From a virus, in the IMG/VR virus record IMGVR_UViG_3300044701_000250, positions 1 through 37,089 of that record: a DNA stretch of 37,089 bases; one strand, written 5' to 3'. Both the position numbers and the translations under genes were made by a program. Each line of letters opens with the position of its first letter. Position 1 is the first letter of the stretch. Positions 7,886 to 16,448 of the stretch are shown piece by piece. Below the pieces are notes generated by a model. That model made no database searches, was not told the DNA's origin, and saw only the letters and a list, made by a program, of their open reading frames with translations.

Positions 7886-9010
7886 CTAACCGCGACCGCG
7901 TTGACGCGCCATGAGTGCAGCTTGACGCGCAGCCGCTAAGTTATCCATCGCACCCATGCTGAACTGTGGCATGGTCGTGGGCGGTTGAGCAACTGGCGCA
8001 AACTCAGGCATCTGAGCAACCGGGGTCGGCTGCATGGTCATGCTAAAGGTCGGCTGCTCCGTGTAGAAACGTCCTTCGCCGCCAGTCTCTGGTAGCACTG
8101 CCTGAGTCGGTGGCGGCGCAAAGCCCACCGTCTCAACCGGCGCCTGCACCTGACGGCCAGCGCCTTCGTCAAAACCAGCAAAGCCCGGCACAAACAGGTT
8201 GAGGTTGGGCGGGATTTGCATAGGCGGCTGAGTCGGCGCGGCAGGCGGAACCATTGGAGGCCGCGGCTGAGGCGCTGGTTGCGGAGCAGCAGGCGTTTGT
8301 GCGGCGCCGCGAGACAAGTCCTCGTTTGGCGTGATCTGCGCGGTCGGGCTTGCTGGCGATTGACCCGACAACCCAAGCGCAGCGCGCAGCGCGTCAATGT
8401 CCAACTCAAGCCCTTCAAACGGAGATTGTTGGCGCGCGCTTACATTTGCCATTTGGCGGTAATCATCTGCGCCAAAGCCTTGGCCGGTCGTAGCAAACCC
8501 GGCTTCGCCGCCAGGCTGCTGCATTCCGCCAAACTGCTCACGACTGCCGCGACGCTGACCGCCGCCAAAGCCGCGACCACCGCCAGCGCCAAACATGGAC
8601 GTGGCTTGGAACGGATTAAACGACGGCTGGCCATAATACTGACCAAACATGTACTGACCAAAAAGGTCATTGACGTTCGGCTGCATCGGCTGCATGCCGT
8701 AGCCGCCAAAGCCGCCGCCAAACTGGCTCATGCCGCCAAACTGACTTACGCCGCCGCCAAACTGTGACGGCAACTGCGAGCCATAGCCGGGCATATATCC
8801 GCCCGTATAGTCAGGCATGGCGTTGTATGAGCCAAACATGCTGTAGCCGCCGCCCATGCCGGGGAATCCGCCACCAAAACCACCGCCATATCCACCCATT
8901 CCTTGATACGGATCGTAAGAACCGCCAGGAATGAATCCAGACTGCGGCTGGCTCATGCCGTACATGGGACTCATCGCCTGTTGGCGCAGGCCAGAATACA
9001 AGTTGCTCAT
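7886..9010 (-). CDS. FG/GYG-rich low-complexity protein (374 aa)
   Basis: 374 residues, ATG at 9010 with an AGGTG ribosome site. Residues about 20-170 are a Gly/Tyr/Phe/Gln/Met low-complexity tract with roughly a dozen FG dipeptides (SQFGGGVSQFGGMSQFGGGF) and an RG-rich patch (GGGRGFGGGQRRGSR). Residues about 220-340 are Pro/Gln/Ala-rich. A short helical segment (residues about 190-215, LELDIDALRAALGL) is the only likely folded piece. The composition resembles prion-like, phase-separating sequences and FG nucleoporins. No enzymatic motif. Its place between the small basic proteins and a structural gene suggests a virion or assembly component. The reading frame is uninterrupted and well initiated, so it is coding. 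Confidence 0.72.
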   Translation of the reverse strand: MSNLYSGLRQQAMSPMYGMSQPQSGFIPGGSYDPYQGMGGYGGGFGGGFPGMGGGYSMFGSYNAMPDYTGGYMPGYGSQLPSQFGGGVSQFGGMSQFGGGFGGYGMQPMQPNVNDLFGQYMFGQYYGQPSFNPFQATSMFGAGGGRGFGGGQRRGSREQFGGMQQPGGEAGFATTGQGFGADDYRQMANVSARQQSPFEGLELDIDALRAALGLSGQSPASPTAQITPNEDLSRGAAQTPAAPQPAPQPRPPMVPPAAPTQPPMQIPPNLNLFVPGFAGFDEGAGRQVQAPVETVGFAPPPTQAVLPETGGEGRFYTEQPTFSMTMQPTPVAQMPEFAPVAQPPTTMPQFSMGAMDNLAAARQAALMARQRGRG

Positions 9011-9018
9011 TTTTGCAC

Positions 9019-10368
9019 CTATGCTGTCAAATCATAAAAGGCAAGCGATCCGATTGCAGACCCTGTGCCGCTTAATATCCTGATTGCAACCGTGTACACA
9101 TCACTAACTCCAGCAATCGTTGCACCAAGTTGCATGTCAAAGTTATATACCAGGTCATTTTGAGCCTGAGCGCCAGACTGGTTGCTTGAGGTGGCGTATT
9201 CGTTCAAAACAATATCGCCGCCACTCATTGCCGTTGCAGTCACGTCATAGTCAACACTGATAAATGTTGTCGTATCGTATGACGCGCCAGTCAGCGTTGC
9301 ATTCCTGATCAGCGCAATCTCATACTCTCCGTTTGATATCGGCAAAACTCTAACTTGTTTAGGAAGCACCACTGACCCAAGAGAGTCAGCAGCGAGCCTA
9401 ATTGACACAAGCGGCACAAACGTCGTGCCAATGCCTGTCAAAGCTGTTGTACGCCTAGCAACATTCTCAATAGACGTTTGCTCGTATCCACCCTCTGACA
9501 TCACGCTTGAGCAAATCTGCTTCATGCTTGACGCGCTTGCAGTTGCTGCCGTGTTTTCAATTTCAATTCGCAACGGAAGCGTTGCCGTTTGCATGTACAC
9601 CTTGGTCACTTCGTTTGCGTTATCAAACGTATGTGCCGTTATGTATTTCCCATCAATGACAAATCCAGCCCGTACTGAACCAACGCCAAGCCACTCAAAA
9701 TCAATAAACATGATCTGGGCCTTGGTAGTGTCGAGCGTGATTCCGCTGGCACCGCTTCCATCAAGCGGGTCTCCATTCCAAGATGACTGAACCACCTTTC
9801 TGGTATCGTCAACAGATCCTCCGGTATATGTTCTGATAGTAAATGACAGTTCAGTGCCATTTCTCTGCAGAAACAAACCGTTGTTGGAATCAAAGTACCC
9901 AACACGCTGGCGAAGGTTGGACTTGCCCTCGTTAAACAAAAAGGTTGTTAATACCAAAAGACCTTTTCCAGGTTGATACGGAAAATATCTTTTTGTTTGC
10001 CTAACAGCTTTATCTCCAGATGCGGTTGTCACCGCAAGGCTGACCGCTGATTCATTAGTCAAAAACGTAGAAGTTGCAGAGCCAGTCAGTGATGTATCAA
10101 AAGACGGATCTGCGGCATAACGGTTTTGACTATCAAATAGCGTAAACGGCTGCGACACGCGCAACCGTCCAAAAGCGTCAAAGTTGTTTTTGCTTAGTAA
10201 ATTCAAGTTTGTCAAACTGTTGATAAATTTAACTATCTCAAGCTGGTTGTTGCTAAGTATTGATAAGTACAGCTTGAGTTGATTGTTTATCTGGTTGTGA
10301 TACTGCGGAGCATACGCCGCTGGCGCCACGTTTGGGTTTGGCGGATTTGGGACGATAAGCTCTTGCAT
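9019..10368 (-). CDS. Virion structural protein (449 aa)
   Basis: The start is the ATG at 10368 (MQELIVPNPPNPNVAPAAYA), four bases past the portal stop; a longer frame runs back into the portal gene but is unlikely. A helical segment at residues about 25-55 is followed by NNFDAFGRLRVSQPFTLFDS, a motif I know from large virion proteins of environmental phages. The remainder is beta-rich with many Thr, Ser and Val residues, as in a decoration, whisker or fibre-like protein. The gene looks clearly more AT-rich than portal or scaffold and has no CTCGAG site, suggesting separate acquisition. Exact place in the particle unknown. Confidence 0.75.
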   Translation of the reverse strand: MQELIVPNPPNPNVAPAAYAPQYHNQINNQLKLYLSILSNNQLEIVKFINSLTNLNLLSKNNFDAFGRLRVSQPFTLFDSQNRYAADPSFDTSLTGSATSTFLTNESAVSLAVTTASGDKAVRQTKRYFPYQPGKGLLVLTTFLFNEGKSNLRQRVGYFDSNNGLFLQRNGTELSFTIRTYTGGSVDDTRKVVQSSWNGDPLDGSGASGITLDTTKAQIMFIDFEWLGVGSVRAGFVIDGKYITAHTFDNANEVTKVYMQTATLPLRIEIENTAATASASSMKQICSSVMSEGGYEQTSIENVARRTTALTGIGTTFVPLVSIRLAADSLGSVVLPKQVRVLPISNGEYEIALIRNATLTGASYDTTTFISVDYDVTATAMSGGDIVLNEYATSSNQSGAQAQNDLVYNFDMQLGATIAGVSDVYTVAIRILSGTGSAIGSLAFYDLTA

Positions 10369-10372
10369 GGCA

Positions 10373-12565
10373 TTACATTGCCTGCGGCTGAATCGGCGGC
10401 ATCTGAGGCGCAGGCCCAATCTCAGGGATCACAGGCTGCTGCACGCTCGGCGTCGCAGTGCGCGGCGCGCTCATCATGGCGCGGATTGTTTCCACATCCA
10501 CTGCCGTGCCGCTCTTCAACTGGATCTCATACGCGCGCAGCATCAAGTCCGCTTCCTGCTTGTCTCGAGCGCGGTCATCCTCGAGAAGCATGGCCTGACG
10601 CTTCAGCTCCAACTCTGCCTGTTTGTTCTGGATGTCAGCCATGATCTTCTGCTGCTCAACTTGCGCCAAGATCATCGCCGGATCTGGCGGCGGCGGAGGC
10701 GGAGGCGGCGGAGGCGGCTGGTTCTGCGGATTCAAGAAGAACTCATCCGGGTTCTTAAAGCCGGACAGCTCAGCAAGACGCGCAAGCGTGTTGCGGTACT
10801 GCTGCGGCGTCACCATCGGATTCTGCGGCCCCATCATCTGCAGGACTTGCTCCTGCTTCTGGGATATTGAGGTCAGCACGGCAATCTTTTGCTCGTCCGT
10901 GCCGCCACCGAGTGCCACGTCAATCTCCACGTCCATCTCAGCATCCCAAGAGCGCGGATCAATCGGCACCCACTGATTGCGAAGGCGCACCACCCGCGGG
11001 CGATCTTGGTTTTCAACGACCAGCTTGAGAATGCCTTTGAACAAGGCGCGCATCCCGGTTTCTGCGAAGATCCGGGCTATCAGCTCAAGATGTTGCTGGG
11101 CAGCGCTGACGGTCGCGGCAACTGCCGCGCGGGTGGTGCTCTGTAGCGCATCGGCCTGCAAGCCCATAGCGGCCTTGCTCATCCCGGTGCGCGTCTCGCG
11201 TACTTCATCCAAGTACCCGAGCATTGGAAATGCGGCCTGTCCCACAAACGGGACAGCAAACGGCTGAACCATGCCAGGCTGGCGCATACGAATCACGCCA
11301 CCGACTTCGGTGTTCAGCACGTCATCCATGTTGGCCTGACCCTCAACGACACCCACTCGAGGGTGAATCGCAAGCGAGAGCGAGTCCAGCATGTTACGCA
11401 TGACGGCAGACTTGATGCGCTGCAGGTCTGCGGTCATGTCAAAGATGGAAAGCCCGATCAAAGCGTGTGGCTCTGGATCTGGGCAGAAGAGCGCAAACGG
11501 GCGATGCGAGCAAGGCTCGTTCATCACCATCTTGTATGACGGGCCGATGGTGCAGACTTTGCGCAACTCAGCGATGCCGTCGCGGTCATAATCCACGCGC
11601 ATGTAGGCTTCGACATACAGCACGCGCTTATCGTCTTGCGTTCCACCCGGGCCGTAAGACTCTGCGTAAGGATTACGCGCGATGTACTCATCGTTTGAGT
11701 CCAACTCATACGCACCCATTTGAGCGCGCACTTCTTCCTCGTCGTAACCCAACGCCACCAAGTCAGAGACGCGCATCATGCGGCGGTGCGCCACCACCAC
11801 CGAATCCTCAACCGAGCGCGCACGGCGGTCGATCAAAAACTCTTCGGGCGGCACTGCCTCAACTTGTACGCGGCCAGACTTATACTCGCGCTTAAGTTCG
11901 AGGTTGTAAATCTGCGGCACCGGCAACGGCATGCCCGTCATCGGGTCAACCACCGGCTGCCCGGTCATCGGGTCAACGGGCGGCTGGTACGAGGGGTCAT
12001 CCATTGACTCAATGGCACTTCCCACCACGTCACGCTCGGAGAGCAGGACGGTCAGGGCGGACTCATCAAGGCCGGTGTAGTGCTCGGTCTTAACCTCGAC
12101 CTTCTCTTCCCAGTAATACTTGGCCACGCCAAGCGCACCGCGTAGCGCATCCTTGAAAACGCTGTGGCAAAGCAAAAACCCGTTGTTGTCGTTCTGGAAA
12201 ATCCAGTTGACGTAATCGGTCGCCTGCTCGGCGCTGGCAATGTCTTCCGCCCCACGCGGCACAAACTGCACCACGCGGTTGGAACCGAAAAACACCTTCA
12301 TCAACGACGGCATGATGCCGTTGATGGTGTCGCGCACATCGGTGCTGACTACCTGCGAGCGCCCCTCTTCCTCGTTACCAAACGGTTCGCCGCGGTAATA
12401 CTGGATGGCACGGGCACGAACCGGCGACAACTCAGCATCAATAAACGATACGGCGTCGGTCAGCTCTCCGGCAACAAGTGCCTCAAGTTCCGCATCGTCC
12501 ATAGGCTCAAAGCCGCCCATGGCGATCTCGGTTTGCTCAATGATGGAACCGTCTTGGTTATACAT
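10373..12565 (-). CDS. Portal protein
   Basis: 730 residues, ATG at 12565. It forms the dodecameric DNA channel at the capsid vertex. Family features include an N-terminal helical region with VRARAIQYYRGEPFGNEEEG and SQVVSTDVRDTINGIMPSLM (residues about 48-95), and a long central portal core. A C-terminal helical Gln-rich barrel region follows. Length matches P22/podophage-type portals. Residues about 615-627 are a run of twelve prolines encoded by GGC/GGA-type repeats on the plus strand, a likely slippage site and flexible linker. It lies downstream of the glycan cassette rather than directly after TerL. Confidence 0.9.
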   Translation of the reverse strand: MYNQDGSIIEQTEIAMGGFEPMDDAELEALVAGELTDAVSFIDAELSPVRARAIQYYRGEPFGNEEEGRSQVVSTDVRDTINGIMPSLMKVFFGSNRVVQFVPRGAEDIASAEQATDYVNWIFQNDNNGFLLCHSVFKDALRGALGVAKYYWEEKVEVKTEHYTGLDESALTVLLSERDVVGSAIESMDDPSYQPPVDPMTGQPVVDPMTGMPLPVPQIYNLELKREYKSGRVQVEAVPPEEFLIDRRARSVEDSVVVAHRRMMRVSDLVALGYDEEEVRAQMGAYELDSNDEYIARNPYAESYGPGGTQDDKRVLYVEAYMRVDYDRDGIAELRKVCTIGPSYKMVMNEPCSHRPFALFCPDPEPHALIGLSIFDMTADLQRIKSAVMRNMLDSLSLAIHPRVGVVEGQANMDDVLNTEVGGVIRMRQPGMVQPFAVPFVGQAAFPMLGYLDEVRETRTGMSKAAMGLQADALQSTTRAAVAATVSAAQQHLELIARIFAETGMRALFKGILKLVVENQDRPRVVRLRNQWVPIDPRSWDAEMDVEIDVALGGGTDEQKIAVLTSISQKQEQVLQMMGPQNPMVTPQQYRNTLARLAELSGFKNPDEFFLNPQNQPPPPPPPPPPPDPAMILAQVEQQKIMADIQNKQAELELKRQAMLLEDDRARDKQEADLMLRAYEIQLKSGTAVDVETIRAMMSAPRTATPSVQQPVIPEIGPAPQMPPIQPQAM

Positions 12566-12604
12566 AAAACCGGCACCCGTGCCGAAAGAATCCCTCCTCT
12601 ATTG

Positions 12605-13606
12605 TCACGCGAGAAGAGACGCAATCTGATTTTTTGCTAAAGACACCAGCCACGCCTCGCGGTCTTTCACTCCGAATGACATGACATACCGCCCATCGTG
12701 CTCCACAAGGCCAGAGCAAAACTCAATTTGCTTGCCCTTGAAGTAAAACTCACGCCCTGCGTGCAGTGGCTCATAATTTGAGCCATAGGTGACAAGGCGG
12801 TGGACGTAATACACCCGGTTGCGCTCCTTGCGGCGCTGGTGCACTACCGAAAGCCACCCGTCACCGTAGCGGATCAACTGCGAACCGCCAGACCAGCGCT
12901 CTAAGTCATGGAAGCCGCCTAGGTACAGACGGCGGCGGTGCGGGGCGATCTCATACGATTCCGATGGGTGATGAGCATAGACCACACAAAGGCGGTCAGA
13001 GTTCACACACGGCGCCCAGTTTTTCTCCATTTCGCGGCCATACGGGCTGTGCAGGAACTCCAGATGCGATACCCGAGCGCCGTCCAACTTGCACAGCGCC
13101 ATCGTCGTGCGTACTCGAGGGCCGTGGTGCAGGGCGCTGCAGGTAAACCACCAAGCGCCTTGCCAGTACAGCAAGCGTCCATCCTCTAGCCCATCACGCG
13201 CTGGCATCCGAGTGTGGCGCACGTCCAGATCGTCCACCCACTTAGGCGTGCCTGGCTTTAGGTCAGCGCCAACCGGCACCAAGTAATTGCGCGTATTGGG
13301 CGCCGAATCGCCGCGGAACCAGATGCCATCCTCATCGCCTAGCTCATAATTGACCGTGCGCACCAAGCACTGCAAAAACCCGTCATCGTCTTTGGTGATT
13401 GACGGGTTACACGGAGAATACTGCTCGCTCGGTATCTCAATGCGCGAGAAGGTGGACGGAGGCAGGTGATCCGATAAGACTACGCCGCCTTCGGCGGCGG
13501 GGAACCCTTCGGCGGCTCGGGCGGCTTCTTTGGCTCCGGCTTCTGCGGCGCTTTCTTGTCTAGGCGCTTCTGAAACTGCAGCACGTCGCTTGGCTTTAAC
13601 ATTCAT
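12605..13606 (-). CDS. Five-bladed beta-propeller protein, GH130/GH43-like
   Basis: 333 residues, ATG at 13606 with a strong GAGGGAG ribosome site. The first 45 residues are an Ala/Glu-rich disordered leader. The rest shows repeated blade signatures: YSPCNPSITKDDDGFLQCLV, GLEDGRLLYWQGAWWF and REMEKNWAPCVNSDRLCVVY. EKNW-P and EDGR motifs recur in carbohydrate-active beta-propellers related to GH130/GH43/GH32 and in sugar-binding domains fused to glycosyltransferases. Catalytic residues cannot be confirmed by eye, so it may bind sugars rather than cut them. It is grouped with a glycosyltransferase and a methyltransferase between terL and portal, which supports a role in glycan modification. Confidence 0.65.
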   Translation of the reverse strand: MNVKAKRRAAVSEAPRQESAAEAGAKEAARAAEGFPAAEGGVVLSDHLPPSTFSRIEIPSEQYSPCNPSITKDDDGFLQCLVRTVNYELGDEDGIWFRGDSAPNTRNYLVPVGADLKPGTPKWVDDLDVRHTRMPARDGLEDGRLLYWQGAWWFTCSALHHGPRVRTTMALCKLDGARVSHLEFLHSPYGREMEKNWAPCVNSDRLCVVYAHHPSESYEIAPHRRRLYLGGFHDLERWSGGSQLIRYGDGWLSVVHQRRKERNRVYYVHRLVTYGSNYEPLHAGREFYFKGKQIEFCSGLVEHDGRYVMSFGVKDREAWLVSLAKNQIASLLA

Positions 13607-13613
13607 CTCTCCC

Positions 13614-14222
13614 TCACATGTGTATGGTTGACGGCATCGGCACCGCTAGATCTTGCGTGGCCTGCGTTACCAGCGGCGGCGTTGCGGTCAACACGCGCAG
13701 GTGAGGCAGGGCGTACCACTCGAGCAGAATATCCACCGGCGTGTTGGCCGGTTTCGTGTACTGCTGCAAGGTGGGTATGGCACGGCGGCGATGCCAAATG
13801 GCTGCCGTGCAAAGCGGGTACTTTGTCTCGCGTAAGTTTTCGGACTCTTTCTTGCTCGGCTTGTCGGCAGTGCAACAGGAGTTCAAATATACCAAGTCGC
13901 ACCACTCTGGAATCTCGGAGCGGATCTGCGCCCAGCGCTCGTTAAAGTTGTCAGGCAGTATGAAGTCATCCTCAAAAATCACAAACTCCTCGTGACCCTC
14001 GCGCCATGCAATCTGCCACGCGATGTGCCACGACAACACCAAGCAAGTCGCGCCTCGAGTCACATAGTAGTCGGTGTGCATCGGAATCTCTGACTTGACC
14101 TGCATGGTCTTGCCAAAGATGCCTTGGATAAAGTCCAACTCAATGCCAGCCTTCGCCGCTTGCTGGCGTGCGTGCTCTGTGCGCTCTGGCGTCTCGGCCA
14201 GAGTAATGCAGTAATACTTCAC
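13614..14222 (-). CDS. Glycosyltransferase family 25-like protein
   Basis: 202 residues from the GTG at 14222, which overlaps the methyltransferase stop as GTGA. A GAGGGG ribosome site lies just upstream, and a longer frame from 14261 would lie inside the previous gene. The start VKYYCITLAETPERTEHARQ matches the GT25 (LPS galactosyltransferase) N-terminal pattern. GATCLVLSWHIAWQIA, then FVIFEDDFIL at residues about 80-90, matches the GT25 conserved S-H and EDD motifs. The acceptor is unknown. Likely it adds a sugar to host LPS or to a virion protein; the linked methyltransferase and propeller suggest a glycan pathway. Confidence 0.82.
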   Translation of the reverse strand: MKYYCITLAETPERTEHARQQAAKAGIELDFIQGIFGKTMQVKSEIPMHTDYYVTRGATCLVLSWHIAWQIAWREGHEEFVIFEDDFILPDNFNERWAQIRSEIPEWCDLVYLNSCCTADKPSKKESENLRETKYPLCTAAIWHRRRAIPTLQQYTKPANTPVDILLEWYALPHLRVLTATPPLVTQATQDLAVPMPSTIHM

Positions 14223-14779
14223 AAGCCCCTCACAAAGAACAACAACGTCGGCCGCCCCCAACTAGACCCCTGCCGCTTGTCCGTCTCTCGAAACATGCAG
14301 GAGGTGATCCAGTCACACTTGAAGCCGTTTTCGCCAAAGCGCTCGATCCAATAATCCGTCGTTTGCTCGTTGACGTGGTGGTGGCCGCCCTGCCCCGGCA
14401 CGGCGTGGCACATCAGCACATACTTGCAGCGGTGCAGCGTCTTAAACCAATTCTGCTCGCACTTCTGGTCTACATGCTCCACAAACTCGGTGCAGATGCC
14501 AAGGTCATACTCGCGCTCTGGATCGTATGCGCCTTTCTCGTAATCGTTCGCCACGAGAATCTCTTTGACCGGACTTTCGGCAAGCGGGATCGGGTGGCCT
14601 TCCACGCCGCGCGCATCAAAGCCTAGGTCGTGCCACCATTTGATGTTCCAGCCCATGCCAGCGCCCACATCAATCACCGACTTGATGCCGTAGTGCAGCG
14701 CAATATATCCCCAAATGTCAGGCATCCACGTCGCGCGGTCGCCCTCTGGAATATAGCCGCCGAGATGGTCGATGCTCAT
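14219..14779 (-). CDS. Class I SAM-dependent methyltransferase
   Basis: 186 residues from the ATG at 14779, which overlaps the TerL stop as ATGA. Motif I (VIDVGAGMGWNIKWW, residues about 34-48) is the SAM-binding glycine loop, followed by an acidic residue after the second strand (ARGVEGHP). A motif IV-like YDLGICTEFVEHVD lies near residues 90-103. A histidine cluster (GQGGHHHVNE) follows, as in small glycan or FkbM-like methyltransferases. The substrate is not readable; coupling to GT25 suggests methylation of a sugar. DNA methylation is less likely because no NPPY/DPPY motif is visible. Confidence 0.8.
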   Translation of the reverse strand: MSIDHLGGYIPEGDRATWMPDIWGYIALHYGIKSVIDVGAGMGWNIKWWHDLGFDARGVEGHPIPLAESPVKEILVANDYEKGAYDPEREYDLGICTEFVEHVDQKCEQNWFKTLHRCKYVLMCHAVPGQGGHHHVNEQTTDYWIERFGENGFKCDWITSCMFRETDKRQGSSWGRPTLLFFVRGL

Positions 14780-16173
14780 ACGATTCCCCTCACCTGCCGC
14801 TTGACCGGCTTGTTCCAAACGTTGGTGTATCCACTGCTCGCCGTGGCGGCGTCCGCTGCAAAGGTCAGCACGAAGGCGTCAGCCACGTCAGGCGACACTA
14901 ACCCTCGCCGCTTCATGTCATCCTTGCTCTCGAGTTTCAACTTGCCGTTGCTCATAAACGAGTAACGCGGCGAAGATAGTTCATTGACCAGTCGCTCGTC
15001 ACGCGGCAGTTTGCAGTCGCGCGCCTCTAACCACGCCTTCGCCTTGCTCCACAACTCAGCGCGCAGGTTGGCGTACTGCGCCTTAAGCGCTGGCGACTCA
15101 CCGACGTTGATGCCGCGGGCGGGAAGTTTCAACTCGCGTAATCGATCGACTACACCTGCGCCAAGGCCGATGCTGTCCACCAAAATCTCGACCGGGCGAT
15201 TCTTGAAGTCGCAGCTCTCCCACTCGTGCAGCACGGCGCCGGTGAGCGACATCAGGTCAAGGTTCTTCCACGTCTTGATCGTCTCTGGCACCACGTTGGC
15301 CTGGCGCTTACAGAGCGCAGAGGAGTCGGTTCCAAAGCGCGCCACGTCCAAGCCCCAGAGGATGGGGGCGCCGGGGTTCTGTACCACGTCACGGTCGATG
15401 GCCGCCTGCGCCAGTTCCAGACTGATCAACGTATCGTCATCGGCCAGCGGGAACTCACCGAGCACGCGTACCCGGAAGGCGTTAGACCCCTCGCCGTACC
15501 GAGCGCGCATTTCTGCAACGTACTCGTCCGACACGCGCGGCGAGTCTAGGCAAGAGACGTGCAAGTTTTTCCACTCGCCGGAGAGGCGGTGGAAAGTGTC
15601 GTAAAAGTACCCCTGGGTGCGGGTGGGGTTGCCGAGTAGCAGCGTGGTGGCATTGTGGCCGGACATACTGCCGCCCGCGGACTCAAAAACCGCCTCCGAT
15701 ACGCCGGGGGCTTCGTCCACCACCAGCAGCACCCACTCTGCGTGGATACCCTGCAGGGCGTCGGGCTGCTCGGCGCGGCTGGTGCGGGCGGAGATGAATG
15801 CCTCTTCCGGGCTGGCTTTTAATTCAATACGGTCGGACTTGATCTCGAGCAAGTCCCCTATGGCGGGGGGTAGCAGCTTGGCCCAGCGGCGGCATTCTCC
15901 GAAAAGCGCGTCGAACAACTGGCTGGCTGTGGGGGCGGTGACGACCACCTTGACGGGTACGCGGGTGAGCATGAACCAGAGCATGGCCCACGAGGCGGCA
16001 GTGGACTTTCCCGTTCCGTGGCCCGATCTAACGGATACCTTGCGCTCATTCGCAGCCAGAAGCCCTAGGAGCTGCTTTTGCCATGGGTCTGGTGTGACCC
16101 CTAGCACCTCTGTCACAAACGCCACAGGATCGCTGTGGTAGCGTTTTACGAAGTCCAGATATGGGTTCTGCAT
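14776..16173 (-). CDS. terL: Terminase large subunit
   Basis: 465 residues, ATG at 16173. This is the ATP-driven DNA packaging motor and nuclease. Walker A is GHGTGKS at residues 51-57. Walker B is LLVVDEAPG at about 149-157, with D153/E154. The NPTRT coupling motif is near 182-186. The RNase H-like nuclease uses D276 (WGLDVARFG), D333 (EILVDSIGLG) and an acidic pair near D429/D432 (SPDVADAF). Length is typical. It is separated from TerS by 275 non-coding bases, unusual for phages where the two often overlap, and is coupled downstream to the methyltransferase. No inteins or frameshifts. Confidence 0.93.
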   Translation of the reverse strand: MQNPYLDFVKRYHSDPVAFVTEVLGVTPDPWQKQLLGLLAANERKVSVRSGHGTGKSTAASWAMLWFMLTRVPVKVVVTAPTASQLFDALFGECRRWAKLLPPAIGDLLEIKSDRIELKASPEEAFISARTSRAEQPDALQGIHAEWVLLVVDEAPGVSEAVFESAGGSMSGHNATTLLLGNPTRTQGYFYDTFHRLSGEWKNLHVSCLDSPRVSDEYVAEMRARYGEGSNAFRVRVLGEFPLADDDTLISLELAQAAIDRDVVQNPGAPILWGLDVARFGTDSSALCKRQANVVPETIKTWKNLDLMSLTGAVLHEWESCDFKNRPVEILVDSIGLGAGVVDRLRELKLPARGINVGESPALKAQYANLRAELWSKAKAWLEARDCKLPRDERLVNELSSPRYSFMSNGKLKLESKDDMKRRGLVSPDVADAFVLTFAADAATASSGYTNVWNKPVKRQVRGIV

Positions 16174-16210
16174 TTTTTTCGGATCGGCCTATGTGGGGTT
16201 ACGCAAGCGC

Positions 16211-16243
16211 CCGCCCCCGGCAGGGGGTACACCCGGGGGGGGG
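16211..16243. other. GC-rich symmetric element upstream of terL
   Basis: The element holds CCCCC-GGCA-GGGGG, then CCC followed by nine Gs. It can form a short, strong hairpin 40-60 bases upstream of the TerL start. There is no T-run in either direction. It could be a packaging or termination element; function not established. Confidence 0.4.
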
Positions 16244-16272
16244 TCAGTTGCGAATCGGTCGCATTTGAGCGG

Positions 16273-16303
16273 GAATTCACAGGTTTTGCACAGGTTATCC
16301 ACA
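16273..16303 (+). other. Candidate origin: tandem DnaA boxes with AT-rich flank
   Basis: TTTTGCACA (16284-16292) and TTATCCACA (16295-16303) both fit the DnaA-box consensus TTWTNCACA. They lie in the same orientation with an 11-bp start-to-start distance. A degenerate third copy (GAATTCACA, 16273-16281) keeps the same 11-bp spacing and the CACAGG ending. An AT-rich segment (16304-16325) follows directly, as expected for an unwinding element. This suggests recruitment of host DnaA. Origin activity is inferred. Confidence 0.55.
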
Positions 16304-16319
16304 ATTTAACATAATGGGT

Positions 16320-16325
16320 ATTATA
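16320..16325 (-). promoter_or_regulatory. Possible late promoter -10 (TATAAT) upstream of terL
   Basis: A perfect minus-strand TATAAT lies about 150 bases upstream of the TerL start, in the only large gap of the leftward unit. No good TTGACA is found 16-18 bases upstream, so activation by a phage or host factor would be needed, or it may simply be the AT-rich unwinding region. Its transcript would carry the DnaA boxes and GC hairpin in a long leader. Confidence 0.35.
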
Positions 16326-16448
16326 CGAACTACGATTGCGCGGCCTTGCGAATCAATGACTTACGCGCGCTCGACTGCGCGACCGTCGCGCGATGCGTGA
16401 TTATGCGCATGACCGTGCATAAACCGAGTGTTATGTTATAACGTAACA

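Larger units (their letters stand above)
16174..16448. other. Longest non-coding block: terS-terL intergenic region
   Basis: 275 bases without a plausible gene. From the TerL side it holds a GC-rich hairpin zone (16210-16243, including a run of nine G at 16235-16243) and three 11-bp-spaced DnaA-box-like repeats (16273-16303). An AT-rich stretch with a perfect minus-strand TATAAT follows (16304-16325), then a zone of GCGC palindromes (tcgcgcga, atgcgcat), then an inverted repeat ATGTTA-N5-TAACAT (16433-16449) at the TerS stop. A cos or pac site would also be expected here; none can be proven by eye. Confidence 0.7.

Noticed and set aside
10686-10724. GGC/GGA run as a regulatory repeat
   Set aside because: It is the coding sequence of the polyproline stretch in the portal protein.
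13490-13530. GCCGCC-TTC-GGCGGC hairpin as a terminator
   Set aside because: It lies inside the Ala-rich coding leader of the propeller gene and reflects GC-rich alanine codons; no T-tract.
14219-14779. Methyltransferase as a DNA methylase for CTCGAG
   Set aside because: No DPPY/NPPY or Pro-Cys catalytic motif; context and His-rich motif favour a glycan or small-molecule substrate.
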